Under the pieces are notes generated by a model. The model was not told the origin of the DNA. It did not search any database and was given only the letters and a program-made list of their open reading frames with translations. Both the position numbers and the translations under genes were made by a program. A stretch of DNA of 64,000 nt from Beroe forskalii (Eukaryota; Ctenophora; Nuda; Beroida; Beroidae), in the NCBI GenBank assembly GCA_011033025.1, contig WFMF01000155.1, positions 124,001 to 188,000 on the forward strand, in the 5' to 3' direction. This document shows, in pieces, positions 21,611 to 33,307 of this stretch; position 1 is the stretch's first letter; every line of letters begins with the position of its first letter.

Positions 21611-22526
21611 TCTACCTCAAATATTAACATGGTTACGTTACTGAAAAGAGGAGTTGAAAATCATTTCATTGATCATCGAACAAATCAAAATTTATTATTG
21701 ATGCGAATAAATATGTGAATTGTGAACCATGTAGATTGATGAAACTTAGGTTACCTAACCATTTTGACAGCTGTTTATTATTATTATTAATCAATAATGA
21801 TTTAAAAAGTATACTTTGAGAATGACGACGTTCAGATAAGAAGTATGAATTTGAGATTAATAATCCGATTATAAGTCCTCGACTTCATTGATTTTGAATT
21901 CAAATGATAACTCTGTGTAAAACATAATCATAATAACATTATTTAACGGATTTCATCTCAAAAAATTTTTCAAAAAATAGTAATTCACAGAAATATTTGC
22001 TGTTAATAACTAAATCGGTATCATTACCGTATTAACCATTCAATAGTAATATTTTCATTATCGTCCACATGTAAATATCTCTGGTATCATATTGGATCTA
22101 ATGATCATTCAAATATGAATAATTGTTTTAGATAAATAGCATGATTATAACAGCTAAGTCGCATTGCATTTGTCATTCATTATTCCAAAATCATTATTTA
22201 GTTCACATTGCACAATATAAAGTATCAAAAAAGCACACAATAAAAAGTATTCAGAACTCAGATTTTCATGCGTTTAAGAAAAAGTCAGATCAGGATCTGC
22301 ACTGAAATTGGACAGGTTCATCCTGGCTAGCTTTAAATAATGAATTATTTAAAGGCCTCAAATGATTCAAATGTACAGCTGAGGCACACACTATTTAATA
22401 TTACTCCTTGGATGTTATGACGTAGGTTATCAACCATTCCAACTGACTTTCACTCAGGTCTGATGTACTTTGAAACATTCTGTCCCACATTCATGAAGTC
22501 CTCAAGGTCCTTTAACTAAGAGTTGT
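21611..22526. other. AT-rich spacer between the KH-like gene and TBP
   Basis: Presumably TBP promoter and 3' UTR of the upstream gene, both on the minus strand. Contains TTATTATTATTAATCAATAA near 21776. No clear element. Confidence 0.3.
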
Positions 22527-24200
22527 TCAGCAGACCAAGTCAGGGGTGTTTCTGATGCTTCTTCCTGAGCCTTTAGCAACGTTTTGGCTAAATGCAGCTT
22601 CCCACACTTTGTTGCTCATTTCAATTTTAATATAAGGTGTTGATTCGAATTTCACTGTACATGTTTCCTTATTCACATGACCCCTGGTAGTACTGGAAAT
22701 GATGATGTTGATTGAGCCCACTGCTATGACTGTTTCAGCAACTTTGCTTACACTCAGAACTAAATGACTCCCATCAAGCTCGTATGTCAGGTGGGTAGCA
22801 GGGTTGTTCTCATCTCCAAACATCTGGAGGCGCTCAGCAAATGTAGAGTAGGTATCATGAGGAATGATATGCCTGCACTCAAGACGGAGCTGAAGGTCAA
22901 CCTTACGATCAACACATGCCACATTAGCACAAAACCGTTCAACACGGTCAGGATTCAATTCACCAGATTTTGTGAATTCTTTTTGTTTATGATCATTACT
23001 AACAATGCTAACTATTTCGAATGCATGGTCCCCATCCTCTTCGCCATGATATTTAGTAGTAAGCAAAACATTTCTACATTTGTTTCGATCCTTAGGGGCT
23101 TTGTCAATCATAGCAAACTCGTATTTGATGCAGCACTCTTCCAATGTTCCTCCAAGTTTATCAGCAATATTTTCTTCCATAAGATCACACCTGGGACTGA
23201 ATTGAGTTTTCAAGTTGAACAGCATGGATTGATATGCAAATTCTTCAATGCGCCAACAAACTGAAGCAACATCTTCACTAAGATCAAGGAACAATATCTT
23301 CCCATAAGACCCTTTAAGTGTGATAAGCCCTTCATGAGGTCGCACTTCATTGAGAAAATGAAACAGACATTGTTGTACGAACTCAGTGTTAGTTTGAAGA
23401 AGTGAACCAAGTGGTCGAGCCTGTTGCATAGCTCCTTCCATCTCATCTGCATAAGGATCTGATAAACTGAGTTTGTTATCATCAACATCATCAAGAAACG
23501 CCTGGCCTTCTTCAATACCCAACACTTTAGCATGTCGGCCTGTAGCTGTTGGAGGAATGTACCCAAAATCTTTGTCCATGAAAACAACTGTAGCTGTGCG
23601 TGGAACAGATCCATGGATCAAGAGATGTGAGCTGGCAGTAGGGTACAGATTCCCACAAAGCTCTTTAAGAAGCTTTTTTGCGAATTCCCTTGATGCTCTA
23701 TCTTGCCCAGCAATCATTATAGTCTTGTGAGAACCTTTTGGTCTAAGAAATGTGTTGGTCCTGTCCTCTATATTCTTCAGATTCTTACAGTTATATCCCA
23801 CAAGAAAAGACATATTAACAACTTGAGGGACATAGAATTCAGAAACTTCTTTTTCATCAATTAATTCATATATTTCTTCCCTAAGTTGGGTGCGGATTTC
23901 ATCTTTACCTCCTAATACAACTTCACCTTTACTCCAATCAGGGTAAATCAGTGCACCTTTCTCAACTCTCCATTTATGTAATCGCTCATTGCCTCTGCCT
24001 AATACATAGAGAAGGCCATCTCTACCATCACAGTTGATGACAATGGAGTCAGCATCATAACAGCGCTTATTTGAAGTTGCAATCCTCTTTTGATGAGCAC
24101 TGTTGTGTCCACCAGTTGAAGTTTGCATCATTAATTTCTGTTTAGCATTGTTTGTTGATCTGGTTTGGTAGCCAGGAACAGCTTCATCAGTTATAGTCAT
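22527..24200 (-). CDS. Uncharacterised 557-residue protein, possible KH-like RNA-binding fold, intronless
   Basis: I do not recognise this family. The frame is open for 557 codons from MTITDEAVPGYQTRSTNN to a stop at 22527, with balanced composition, no signal peptide and no membrane segment. A segment at about residues 130-185 (MSFLVGYNCKNLKNIEDRTN, then KTIMIAGQDRASREFAKKLL) has the hydrophobic spacing of a KH domain: a glycine-containing loop, a beta strand with TIMIAG, then an amphipathic helix. The canonical GxxG loop is not obvious. The second half has alternating hydrophobic strands (GLITLKGSYGKILFLDL, HLVLSVSKVAETVIAVGS) suggesting a mixed alpha/beta domain. It lies 916 bp upstream of TBP on the same strand. 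A real gene is likely because the long frame carries no repeats; the function is unknown. Confidence 0.75.
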   Translation of the reverse strand: MTITDEAVPGYQTRSTNNAKQKLMMQTSTGGHNSAHQKRIATSNKRCYDADSIVINCDGRDGLLYVLGRGNERLHKWRVEKGALIYPDWSKGEVVLGGKDEIRTQLREEIYELIDEKEVSEFYVPQVVNMSFLVGYNCKNLKNIEDRTNTFLRPKGSHKTIMIAGQDRASREFAKKLLKELCGNLYPTASSHLLIHGSVPRTATVVFMDKDFGYIPPTATGRHAKVLGIEEGQAFLDDVDDNKLSLSDPYADEMEGAMQQARPLGSLLQTNTEFVQQCLFHFLNEVRPHEGLITLKGSYGKILFLDLSEDVASVCWRIEEFAYQSMLFNLKTQFSPRCDLMEENIADKLGGTLEECCIKYEFAMIDKAPKDRNKCRNVLLTTKYHGEEDGDHAFEIVSIVSNDHKQKEFTKSGELNPDRVERFCANVACVDRKVDLQLRLECRHIIPHDTYSTFAERLQMFGDENNPATHLTYELDGSHLVLSVSKVAETVIAVGSINIIISSTTRGHVNKETCTVKFESTPYIKIEMSNKVWEAAFSQNVAKGSGRSIRNTPDLVC

Positions 24201-24623
24201 ATTTGCTCGAATTTAACAAATTAATATAAACAATGATAGTATTCAAATCAGATGGTAGAACAATACCCCACAAGGACAAAACTCCACCCAGACATAACCC
24301 CACCTTAGAGCTGAAATTGCAAATTTTAAGGAATGCTTGTGCTGCTTTTATCCCCAGCCCTAACTGTTTATGCAAGTGCATTCTTAACACGAAATTTCAG
24401 CTTTAAAAGATGGGTTTATGTCTGGGTGAGATTTTGTCTGTGTAAGGAACAGAGTTGAGCATGTGATATGGTAACTGCTGATGATTTGCAGTTCAGTCTC
24501 TTCTGCCTCAGATGTCAATCATTGAATTAGAAAATCAATATGCAGTATTTTGTTATTTTTGTAGCTTTATAGACACAAAATTTTTAGACATTGGATTTTA
24601 TAAGCCTGTTAGCCGGGCCTGTC

Positions 24624-24910
24624 GCATATGTGTCTTCATAAGTCGAAAACAACAGGTTGAAAAGTAGGTCGAAAAGAAGGTCGAAACTCGAAAGGACATG
24701 TAGAATTTTACTGTGCCCCAGTCTGGATGGTTTTCACAACAGGAACTTTCTTTTCCTCATCTCTCTTGAAGATTGAAAGCATGATCTGCAATTTCCAAGC
24801 CAAGAAGGGTCTTTATTGAGCCCTTTCTACCTACCTTTTCAACCTACTTTTCGACCTACTTTTCGAACTGTTGCTTTCAATAATAATAATCAACCTATGA
24901 GCACACATAT
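24624..24910. mobile_element. TIR element family A, copy 2
   Basis: Homologous along its length to 1754-2090, with shared words such as CATGTAGAATTTTACTGTGC, CTGCAATTTCCAAGCCAAGA and GGGTCTTTATTGAGCCCTTT. Inverted ends CATATGTGTCTTCATAAGTC and CCTATGAGCACACATAT. Subterminal AAAAGTAGGTCG motifs are inverted at the two ends. Non-coding. Confidence 0.72.
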
Positions 24911-25944
24911 CAGTGTTTCTCAAGTAAAAGAACTGCATATTACTGAATAATCTAGTTGCGCAATGTTAATCATCAGTTAATCATTCGTTTTACTATTCAT
25001 TAGTAGGATTCTTTGTTTTCCTCAAATTTTTTGGGAAAATCTCCATTTGTAAAATAATATATATGTAGTTGGGTTATAACATAACTCTGACAAAAAAAGC
25101 AACTGGATGAGTCAACAATAGGTTGCAAAAACACATGATCAATGGTGAACATTAAGTTTCCTAAAGTAAAGAAAATATAATGCAAATGATAATCTTATTT
25201 CTTAATTTTTGATTAACTATTCATTAATTTTAAGTGTTCAAAAAAAGCAATCTCTGTCATTAAAACCCCAATAAGAAATGAAAAGGCCAAAAACGGTCAG
25301 ATTTGCATGAACATAAGAACAAGAAAAACCAGCATAAAAAGTCGAAAATTTAAGCAACAAGAGAATCAAAATTTGTTTTACTAATCATTTGTAAAATATT
25401 ATAGTATGTAGTTGGGTTATAACCTAACTCATTAACTCACATCAGAGCAAGTTGGATGAGTCAACAACAGGTTGCAACTGCAAGTGCATGGTGAAATGGA
25501 ATCCGTCAAAGTTCCTAAGCCCGGATGGAAGCGCGGCGCGCAACGCAACAGGCTTATATTCATTGATTTTGAAAAAAGAATCAAAAACATATCTTAAATA
25601 AAGCCAAGTTCTGCGCAACGCAGGGATTTAAAAGTAAAATAAAAATATATTATAGTTTAGCAAAATTAACCAAGTTTCAAAAAAAATATAATGCAAATGA
25701 TAAAACTTATTTCTTAATTTTTGATTAAACGGTTCAATTTGCTAAACATAAGAACAAGAAAAACAGCATAAAAAAGTCGAAAATTTAAGCAACGAGAATC
25801 AAAATTTGTTTTACTAATCATTTGTAAAATATTATAGTATGTAGTTGGGTTAACCTAACTCATTAACTCACATCAGAGCAAGCTGGATGAGTCAACAACA
25901 GGTTGCAAGTGCATGGTGAAATGGAATCCGTCCTATTTCAAGTT

Positions 25945-26038
25945 CCTAAGCCCGCATAGGTGTGTGTACGCGCGCGGCGCTTCCCTGAGGAAGCGCGCCG
26001 CGCAACGCAGCTCAGATCCAGGGATATACGTGTTTAGC
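25945..26038 (+). mobile_element. 94-bp GC-rich fold-back element, copy 2
   Basis: Starts CCTAAGCCCGCATAGGTGTG, has the palindromic core GCGCGGCGCTTCC-CTGA-GGAAGCGCGCCGCGC, and ends GGGATATACGTGTTTAGC. Same length as the copy at 1047-1140, reverse orientation. Partial copies occur at about 25516-25560, 26110-26225 and 26320-26382. Confidence 0.7.
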
Positions 26039-26499
26039 AATATTTCAAGAAAATATAATGCAAATGATAATCTTATTTCTTAATTTTTGATTAACTATTC
26101 AATTTGCTAAACACGTATATCCTTACTCCATGTTACGGAGCCTTATTTTGCGCGCTTGCTAAACACGTATATCCCTGTCTGCGTTGCGCGGCGCGCTTCC
26201 TCAGAACAGGGTATTTAGCTTAGGATACTTATTTCAATATTCATTAATTTTGAGAAAAAGAATCAAGAAACATATTTTAAATGTAATTATTTGTCGTACG
26301 ATCTAAGTATACCCCTGACTTCGTTGCCAAGCCCCCTCAGGGTAGCGCGGCGCGCGTACGCACACCTATGCGGGCTTAGGAACTATTCAATATTCATTGA
26401 TTTTGATATATCAAGTATAGCAAATGTAATTACATTCTGGTATACGATGTTCCCGCTGACTTCCGCGCGCTAATGGGCCATGACGTCCGCGCGTTGTAC

Positions 26500-26577
26500 T
26501 TGTCTGACGTCGTCAGACCCATTATTTCGTGTTTAGCAACCCGCTGACGCCATAATGGGTCTGACGACGTCAGACAA
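26500..26577. repeat. Perfect 26-bp inverted repeat
   Basis: TTGTCTGACGTCGTCAGACC and onward at 26500-26525 is exactly complementary to 26552-26577, with a 26-bp spacer. The arm itself contains the palindrome TCTGACGTCGTCAGA. The words TGTCTGACGT and CCGCTGACGCCA are echoed at 49538-49610, suggesting a family. Confidence 0.85.
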
Positions 26578-27013
26578 TTATTTCGAGGGGGTCAGGCACT
26601 CAGAACTGGATTTTCAGACTTCAGGGGTTTGGCGCTTGCCGCACCGCGCACTCCGTGCGCGTAACACTAACCATACCAGGGCCCTGGTTACTGGTTAGGG
26701 CAGACTTCAGTTTCGGTGAATCACTTTTAGTAAACAGCAGAATTTAAAAACAAAAATAAACAATTAGAATTAACTGAAATTAAGATGAAAATTGCATGGC
26801 AATTTCTGACAAATATAGTTATTATTAATCATAAATAAATCGGTCTTGTTCCCTAACTTTAAGAGCATTACCTGACATCGTCAGACGCTAAAATGCAATT
26901 AAGCTACGTAAACTCGCATCGCTTAGCTCAATACGTCAAGAAATGATTAATTCAAGACGCAAATACCAAAAATACAGCACTTCTAAATTCACATATACCG
27001 TGGAATTTAAGTT

Positions 27014-27127
27014 CACATACAGAAGGGTACCATATGTTCTCGTCGTTTTCGAAACTCAGTGCACTAAAAAAGGCTTAAATTAAAAAGCAAAACGAGGAAA
27101 ACATATGGTACCCACTACCCTACTGTA
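27014..27127. repeat. Imperfect inverted repeat
   Basis: ATACAGAAGGGTACCATATG on the left pairs with CATATGGTACCCACTACCCT...CTGTAT on the right, with one 5-base bulge. The pairing continues into GTTCTCGTCGTTTT and AAAACGAGGAAAAC. Probably a short fold-back element. Confidence 0.65.
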
Positions 27128-27611
27128 TAACTAGAAAAAAGTATAACGTGATCATCATCAAATTCAATAGCGGTTCGCCGATCTCAGCCTTCAAAATAAA
27201 GGCGTCGATATAGTTTTTGAAGTGGCAGCATACGCAATTGATAGACTTTCATTTAAACTTTAAACTATTGTTCCTTCCTCTCGACAGAGCCAACTATTGT
27301 CAGTGCCAGACAAGCCAACTAATGATAACGTAATATAATCGTGCATATTTAAAACTGCTCAAAGTCAAATCGGGGAATACAGGCAATCTACCATGGTATT
27401 GGTTATTGGTAGGGGAGGGTTACAGAATACTCGAAAATGACTTCTGTGTTGACTTAGTCAACACAAGAGTTGCGATAATCAAAATGATAATGTCATTGTC
27501 AACAATAAAATAATCCTGTAAGTTTCATCTCGTGACTTCTTCTTCTCTAGAAAACCTGGACCATCTGAACGACAGTACGAACTCTGTGACTGCGCCAGTG
27601 CCGAGATCCAC

Positions 27612-29595
27612 TTAATCCACTTTGTGCTTGGAGTTGGAGCAGGTCTGATAGAAGTCCAATGTCGGTTCAGCGCCGGTCAAATGAATGTTGTGCTTATCAC
27701 TATAATACGCTGTGATCTCAAATTTAGAGCCTTTCTTAAATAATAAAGGCCCTTGTTTGCTACTTCAGAAAGTACACAGGTAGCGTTGTTTCCTTTCTCG
27801 CCTACAAAGGATCAGATCACCTGAAACCCAGGTCTCTCACCTACCGTCCTCATAGCGGACCTCCAGTTTACAACACCTCACCTTGGATATTCCGTCAGGG
27901 TTCACATAGATCGCAGACACGATCGTCTTGTGGTGTGGGGGGTATCCCTCAGCTTCGCCACAGATCCATTTTCTGCTTGATAAATCCCACGACTGATCAT
28001 TGCAAGTGTAGTGGAGTTTGACAGAGGGTTTTGAGCTTGAAGAGTCGGGTACATTCGGTTTCCTACGGCCGCCCTGGGGTCGCAGGTTTTTCTCTCTCTC
28101 AGCATTCTTATCCGTGTTTTGTCGACCGTTTTCTCGCCCTGTATTTCGCTCATTCTCCTCGTTTCTTACCGGCGTTTTTTCGTCAGTTTGATCGTTTTCG
28201 TCCTTGTTCCGTCCTCCATTCCGTCCTCCATTCCGTCCACCACCACGGGTCCTCGATGATCTTCTGTCGGATCTTCCCAATCGTATTCCTTCCGTATCTG
28301 AAAATGAGATCAATATTGAAAGACAAAAACTAAAAGTCTGAAACTCACGGGTTCGATATAAAAATAAGTTTCTAGCTTTCTTTGATAGCATCTAAATTCT
28401 TCTGCTGTGTCAATGAAAACCATAATTTGTTGCTATTCTGCCAGCCATAACTCACCCATTTCACTAGTTTCTTCAGTCAGAGATTCTGCAGGTGTGAAAG
28501 ACACTGAAAAGTCCTCATATCCTGCCGCAGTGAGGGGCTGGGGCGTGACAGACGCCGATAAGTCCTCATAATCCGTCAAAAGACCAGTTACTGCTGCAGA
28601 TGATACTTCGTCTGAAAACAACGTGGTGTTATGAGCGACGTAAAACAAAGCGTGCTTGTGGCAAGGGATCACACTTTCAGGGCGTGAGTACAATGTTAAG
28701 TTGAAAGGGTGTCACTCAAACTACTTCAATCTTCAAGCTCAATGTCAATAAAATACTTCGGAAGCTATTGAAATGCGGTGATAATCGTCCCAGTTTAAAG
28801 TAGCCTACTCATTTCAGGAACAATTTATCTGTTTCTTCGACTTTTATTGCTCCTTGTTCATTAAACTTTTAAAGAGAGTGATATTCGTGTTACTCTTACT
28901 TCTGTGTCAATAGAAAATAAATCAACAATTGATTTTACCTGATATTGAAATGCTTCTCGTTCTTTGCTGACTGTGAGTTGTGAAACTGTCTTGAACGCCC
29001 GAGTTTTGTTCGGAACTGCTGCTGGGCAATACTTCGTTTTCTGGTCGGTCTGAAACAAGAAGTTAGTGAGATGCAGTCTTTTTTGTGACAAGTGGCATCA
29101 GATGTATCGATCGGTGTAGGAAAAGAAGTAGGGGCATTTTTAAAAATTTTTGAATTTGATTAGAACGGCAGATTTTTGCAAATGCACAGATGCTGAGTAG
29201 CGGTAATTACCTTTATCCGAGATGACGTGGACTCCGGAGGCCCCTTTCTGCTCCAGGGCTCGGCCCGCAGGCCCCAAAGTCCGCTGTTGCTCCGGGAAAC
29301 CCATCGTGACGTCACAGGGAGCTCTGACGTCACTTAGCACGTGGAAGAGAACCACTCCGGCGATAGTCAGCACTAGGATAATGCTGTTAAGCAGCGGCAA
29401 GCACTGATACAAGCCCCTGCCGTTACACTGGCAACACCGGAAAGAGGGACTCAGGGGACCGTTGCCATGGTTACCGTTGCTATGGTTACGGTTGCCATGG
29501 TTACCGTTGCTCAGGTTGGAGTTAGTTTCAGTGGATGAACAGTCCAGGGAGTTGATCGGCATGTAGACCCGATCTCTCTTGTCTTTCATCGACAT
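27612..29595 (-). CDS. Type II single-pass membrane protein with Cys-containing C-terminal domain (5 exons)
   Basis: I do not recognise the family. Exons on the minus strand: 29595-29211, 29049-28939, 28611-28456, 28297-27841 and 27762-27612. Phases join cleanly to give 419 residues. Layout: a basic cytoplasmic N-terminus (MSMKDKRDRVYMP), an NHGN-rich low-complexity stretch encoded by a 12-bp repeat, a Cys-rich juxtamembrane patch (RCCQCNGRG), and one membrane segment, LLNSIILVLTIAGVVLFHVL, at about residues 68-87. A Ser/Thr-rich stalk follows, then a highly charged Arg/Gly/Asn/Glu region with GGRN repeats, then a C-terminal domain of about 110 residues with five Cys (HYTCNDQSWD, KWICGEAEGY, VRCCKLEVRY, DFYQTCSN). 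The tail GPLLFKKGSKFEITAYYS vaguely recalls the end of a TNF-type jelly roll, but this is a weak resemblance. Confidence 0.7.
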
Positions 29596-31969
29596 AATGA
29601 CGCTTGGACAATTGTCTTAGCCCTGGAAAATGGTGTGGTGAATTAAGTTGTTTACCTAAGTTGTTTACTTTTGATGAATGTATATTAACAAGAGAAACAG
29701 TTTGAAACCATTAGCCAGTTAACTGTACCCTCAAGCCCCCTTCCCAAAGATTTTCAAGTTGTAAAATTATCATCTACTACCAGCCCTTTTTGATCATCAG
29801 TTTAAGACCCTAAAAGTACCCAAAATTTTCTGGGTACTCTGCCCCCAGAACACCAACTAGGGTTTCTTTGTACGCATTGAGTTCAAGGCCCTTGACCAGT
29901 CCCCAGAGTCTGAGAATTGAGATGCGAATTACGGCCCTGAATACTGTACAGCAAACATCAAATAGAAAAAAAGAAAAATAATCTCAATCGATAATTAGGC
30001 TGTTTAAATTGCAATAGTGAAAAGTGAAAACTCATTACTGATGAATGAGAATCGCGATTTTGCTCAATAACGAATCTGAAACCAAAAGATCGGAAATCCA
30101 AAAGCACTGAGAAGCAAAATTAGCATGCATGATGCAAAACGTTTTGGATTATAAAAATCCTTAAGATCATAATATCTCGCGACTTCGGACTTACAACTTG
30201 AATACTGACAACAGATCGAAATGGTATTGCTTTTATAAGGACAATATGACGTAACTACAGCATTACAGCAATGACCCCAAGCAAAGATTGCATATAATCG
30301 GTTAAAGTTAAACAAAGTCCAAGCGAAATTAAATTGCTCCCAAATCGTCGACAAGGTGTGTTTTCATGATGAATTGATTGGTGGAATGTGTGCATTTGAT
30401 TCTGGGATGGATTACAAGGATACATTATATGATGTAATCATAGCAGTCAAAAGCACTGTACTGCAGCAACTCTACTCAAAGCAGGAGGTTATAAGACAGG
30501 AGAATGATGTCGTAAGAGTTCAAGGTGTGATTGTTTCTTGAAGAATGACGAAATTAACAAGAACCAGCGATTTCTCTCTGAAACTTATGTAAATTGAAAA
30601 TAGATCTTACAAACATAAGGTACACACGAAAAGACAGGAAAATTCAATGGATCGAAACAACAAAGATTGCAAAAAAGAGAAAATTTGAGAAGGCATGTAC
30701 GGAGTATAATAATTGAATCTCAAGATAAGGCCCTAATTTCAGGAACAACTCATGGTATTGTACCTCTAGGTTAGCCAATGCAATGTGCATTCGAACCTTC
30801 ATTAAAATCAACGGTCCTCATCATGTTATCTTCGTCGTCATGTTAGTGGAAATATGCCGCGAGAATTTCACGAGAGTGGCCGAGCACAATTAAAAAACCC
30901 ATACAATTAGTAATTCAGAAGAATTACTTCTCCAGTACGAGGGGGTACAATAAGAAGCTGAGATAAAGTAAACTAAAAATTCCAGAAGAGATTACAGGGA
31001 GGGAATAATGCCGGGAATCTAGATTAAAACCGATGTCAATTTACAGTGACGCGTGAAAGGAAATACCTAATTATTGACAGGGATTTGGCGGGACCTATGA
31101 AAACCAATTAAGGTACCTATCACTTGCAGCTTATCAGAAAATAACTTGCGACAAAGTTCCAACGCTAAGTTCAAATCAATTAATAAAAAAGGAAAATTTT
31201 CAGAGTAGCATGGGAGCCATGGGGGAGGGCACCAATTAAATTTACTAATTCAAAAGTTCTCATCGATTGGACTATTGTTTTGCTTTCCAGACAGTATTAA
31301 ATACATTAAAGATTAAATTCAGATTTAGCCTTATGACACTAAACAATTCATGTTATTCATTTAAAATCATATTTAAATGAGATAATGATCACTCACTCAA
31401 CAAAATCAAAGAGTGAAAATTGAATTAGAAATAAATACTTGAATGTAGAAGAGAATCTCAAAAGTCAAAAGTTAGGGATGATAATAAACTATAAAGACAA
31501 TGGAATCTAAACATCACAAGTTTCACGTAAAAATAATCAACATAATCCGTCAGTTAATTAAGTTGCCCTTTTCATTTGACGCCCGTTTGTTGAGAAACTC
31601 ATGTTTTAAGACGCCCCACTCCACTGTCAGATACTGCTTAATAACTTGAGCAAACATTTAACTTAAAATTGACGCCTGTTAACAGTTTCAAGTTTTTACC
31701 ACTGCAACGGCTATGACAACAAAAGCACGAACAGGTACTGAAAACGGCTTCAGTCAGAAAGCAGAAGGTACAAAGACATCGTGTTTTTGGCTGGAGACGG
31801 GCCACACGCCATCCACGCCAATAAATCTAATTGACATGCAATGAGTCCTGGTAATTTTCATCGCTGTAATTTTTACAAAGAATAGTATAATGTAGGCAGA
31901 TTGCTGAGATTCATGATTCTAGAATCTAGATCATTAGATTACTGAATACCCAGGAATCTACCTGTGATT
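29596..31969. other. No convincing gene
   Basis: Open frames here are short (at most 96 codons, 30064-30354 minus) and look like chance. A 5' UTR or promoter of the type II membrane protein gene probably lies just after 29596. Confidence 0.35.
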
Positions 31970-32160
31970 AGGTATGCCTGTCGTAGGTATTGCTACAAGT
32001 GTTACATGACGCCTGTATTAGGTATGCCTGTATTAGGTACGCCTGTATAAAGTATTAGGTATGTCTGTAGTATAGATACGCCTGCTATATTAGGTATGCC
32101 TGTTTTATTCACGTACAAGGCCTAATATGTAGGTACGCCTGTTTTAGATGTTACTGTACT
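31970..32160. repeat. Irregular tandem repeat of a TAGGTAYGCCTGT word
   Basis: The word TTAGGTATGCCTGTATTAGG and variants occur about eight times at uneven spacing, ending near 32145. No coding sense. Confidence 0.7.
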
Positions 32161-33089
32161 ATAAGTATACCGGATGGCTCACGGTTTGAACCAAGAAAAT
32201 AGTTTCATTTCAGTTGTATCTACTACCTAGCTAATAAAGTGCTTTGCAAAAGACAAAAGTTCAAACTTCTGAAATTCGATACAATGGCTATATCAATGCA
32301 CATAGAGTGCTGCGTACAACTGGGAGTAACAATGTATACTGAGAAGATTCAATAGGCCGTCATCCATCCCTCAGACGAAACAAGGGAAAATCACGAGTAA
32401 TACTTCAATAAACTGATTAACTCAATAGCTCACAGATGTTTGGTCATTTGGCTATTTGGCACCGCTTTTTCGATCACCTCAGCTTTACCTATTTCGAATA
32501 AAATACTGCTTTAATTTCATTTAATAAAGAATAAATTTCATTGAATAAAGAATAAAATTTCTACAATTCTATCGCGTTCTATGGCCATCAAATTAAAAAT
32601 TGACGAAAGCAAAATCCATCATCGTTCGGCGTTTCAGAGGCCTGTGTTACCACACAAAATGTACTTTGATGTAACAGCAGCAAATTCATGTATCCAATTA
32701 CATATTATTTCCCGTAATCATCGCATTACCTAATTCATTATGTCGTGGAAACACATGCTAACATGCACTTGTCCCAAACTCTACCAAACTCGATTACCAA
32801 TAAGTTTACACGTCTTTGGGGTTTGTCCGATATAGACAACATATGGTATTTTAATCTACAAAACACAGTATAGAAGTGCTGTGGTTTGATCCGTCCATAT
32901 CTTTTGTCACAAATGGCAAACAAAATATGAACCAATATACGTGCAATCATAGATAATGTAACTATGTAAGTTCAAGTATCTAAGTATCCGAAGTATCTGC
33001 TATCTACATCGCATCGAGCAGTAAAGTGCGATAACATCGAATACTATCACTATGATGTGAAAAAGTACCATTTCTTTCACAAGTGTAAG

Positions 33090-33260
33090 AAATGTAGAGA
33101 GACCAAATCTAGAGAATAGATCCAGTATCTAGACCAAATTTAGAGTCTAGATCTAGATTCTAGTATCTAGAAATGTAGAGAGACCAAATCTAGAGAATAG
33201 ATCCAGTATCTAGACCAAATTTAGAGTCTAGATCTAGATTCTAGTATCTAGACCAATTCT
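33090..33260. repeat. 81-bp tandem duplication rich in TCTAGA palindromes
   Basis: AAATGTAGAGAGACCAAATC starts at 33090 and again at 33171. Both copies contain GAGTCTAGATCTAGATTCTA, itself palindromic. Degenerate TCTAGACCAA words continue to about 33310. Confidence 0.9.
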
Positions 33261-33307
33261 AGTCTCTAAAGACTAATTCGCTCTCTGGACCAAATAAGGT
33301 GTCTAGA

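Larger units (their letters stand above)
24911..27611. other. Repeat-dense non-coding stretch
   Basis: No gene recognised. A segment of about 170-200 bp (TTGTAAAATATTATAGTATG, GTTGGGTTATAACCTAACTC, GCAAGTTGGATGAGTCAACA) occurs near 25030-25160, 25390-25510 and 25825-25935, so it is locally repeated. GC-rich fold-back copies and inverted repeats (separate entries) are inserted into it. Nested insertion is the simplest reading. Confidence 0.55.

Noticed and set aside
21095..21718. 207-codon plus-strand frame opposite TBP
   Set aside because: Antisense shadow of TBP; the TBP protein matches the family end to end.
28208..28245. GGRN tandem repeat as a splice-junction array
   Set aside because: It is a coding repeat inside an exon and does not touch a splice site.
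30064..30354. 96-codon Cys-rich minus-strand frame as a small secreted protein
   Set aside because: No signal peptide at the start, no homology, no exon signals; likely chance.
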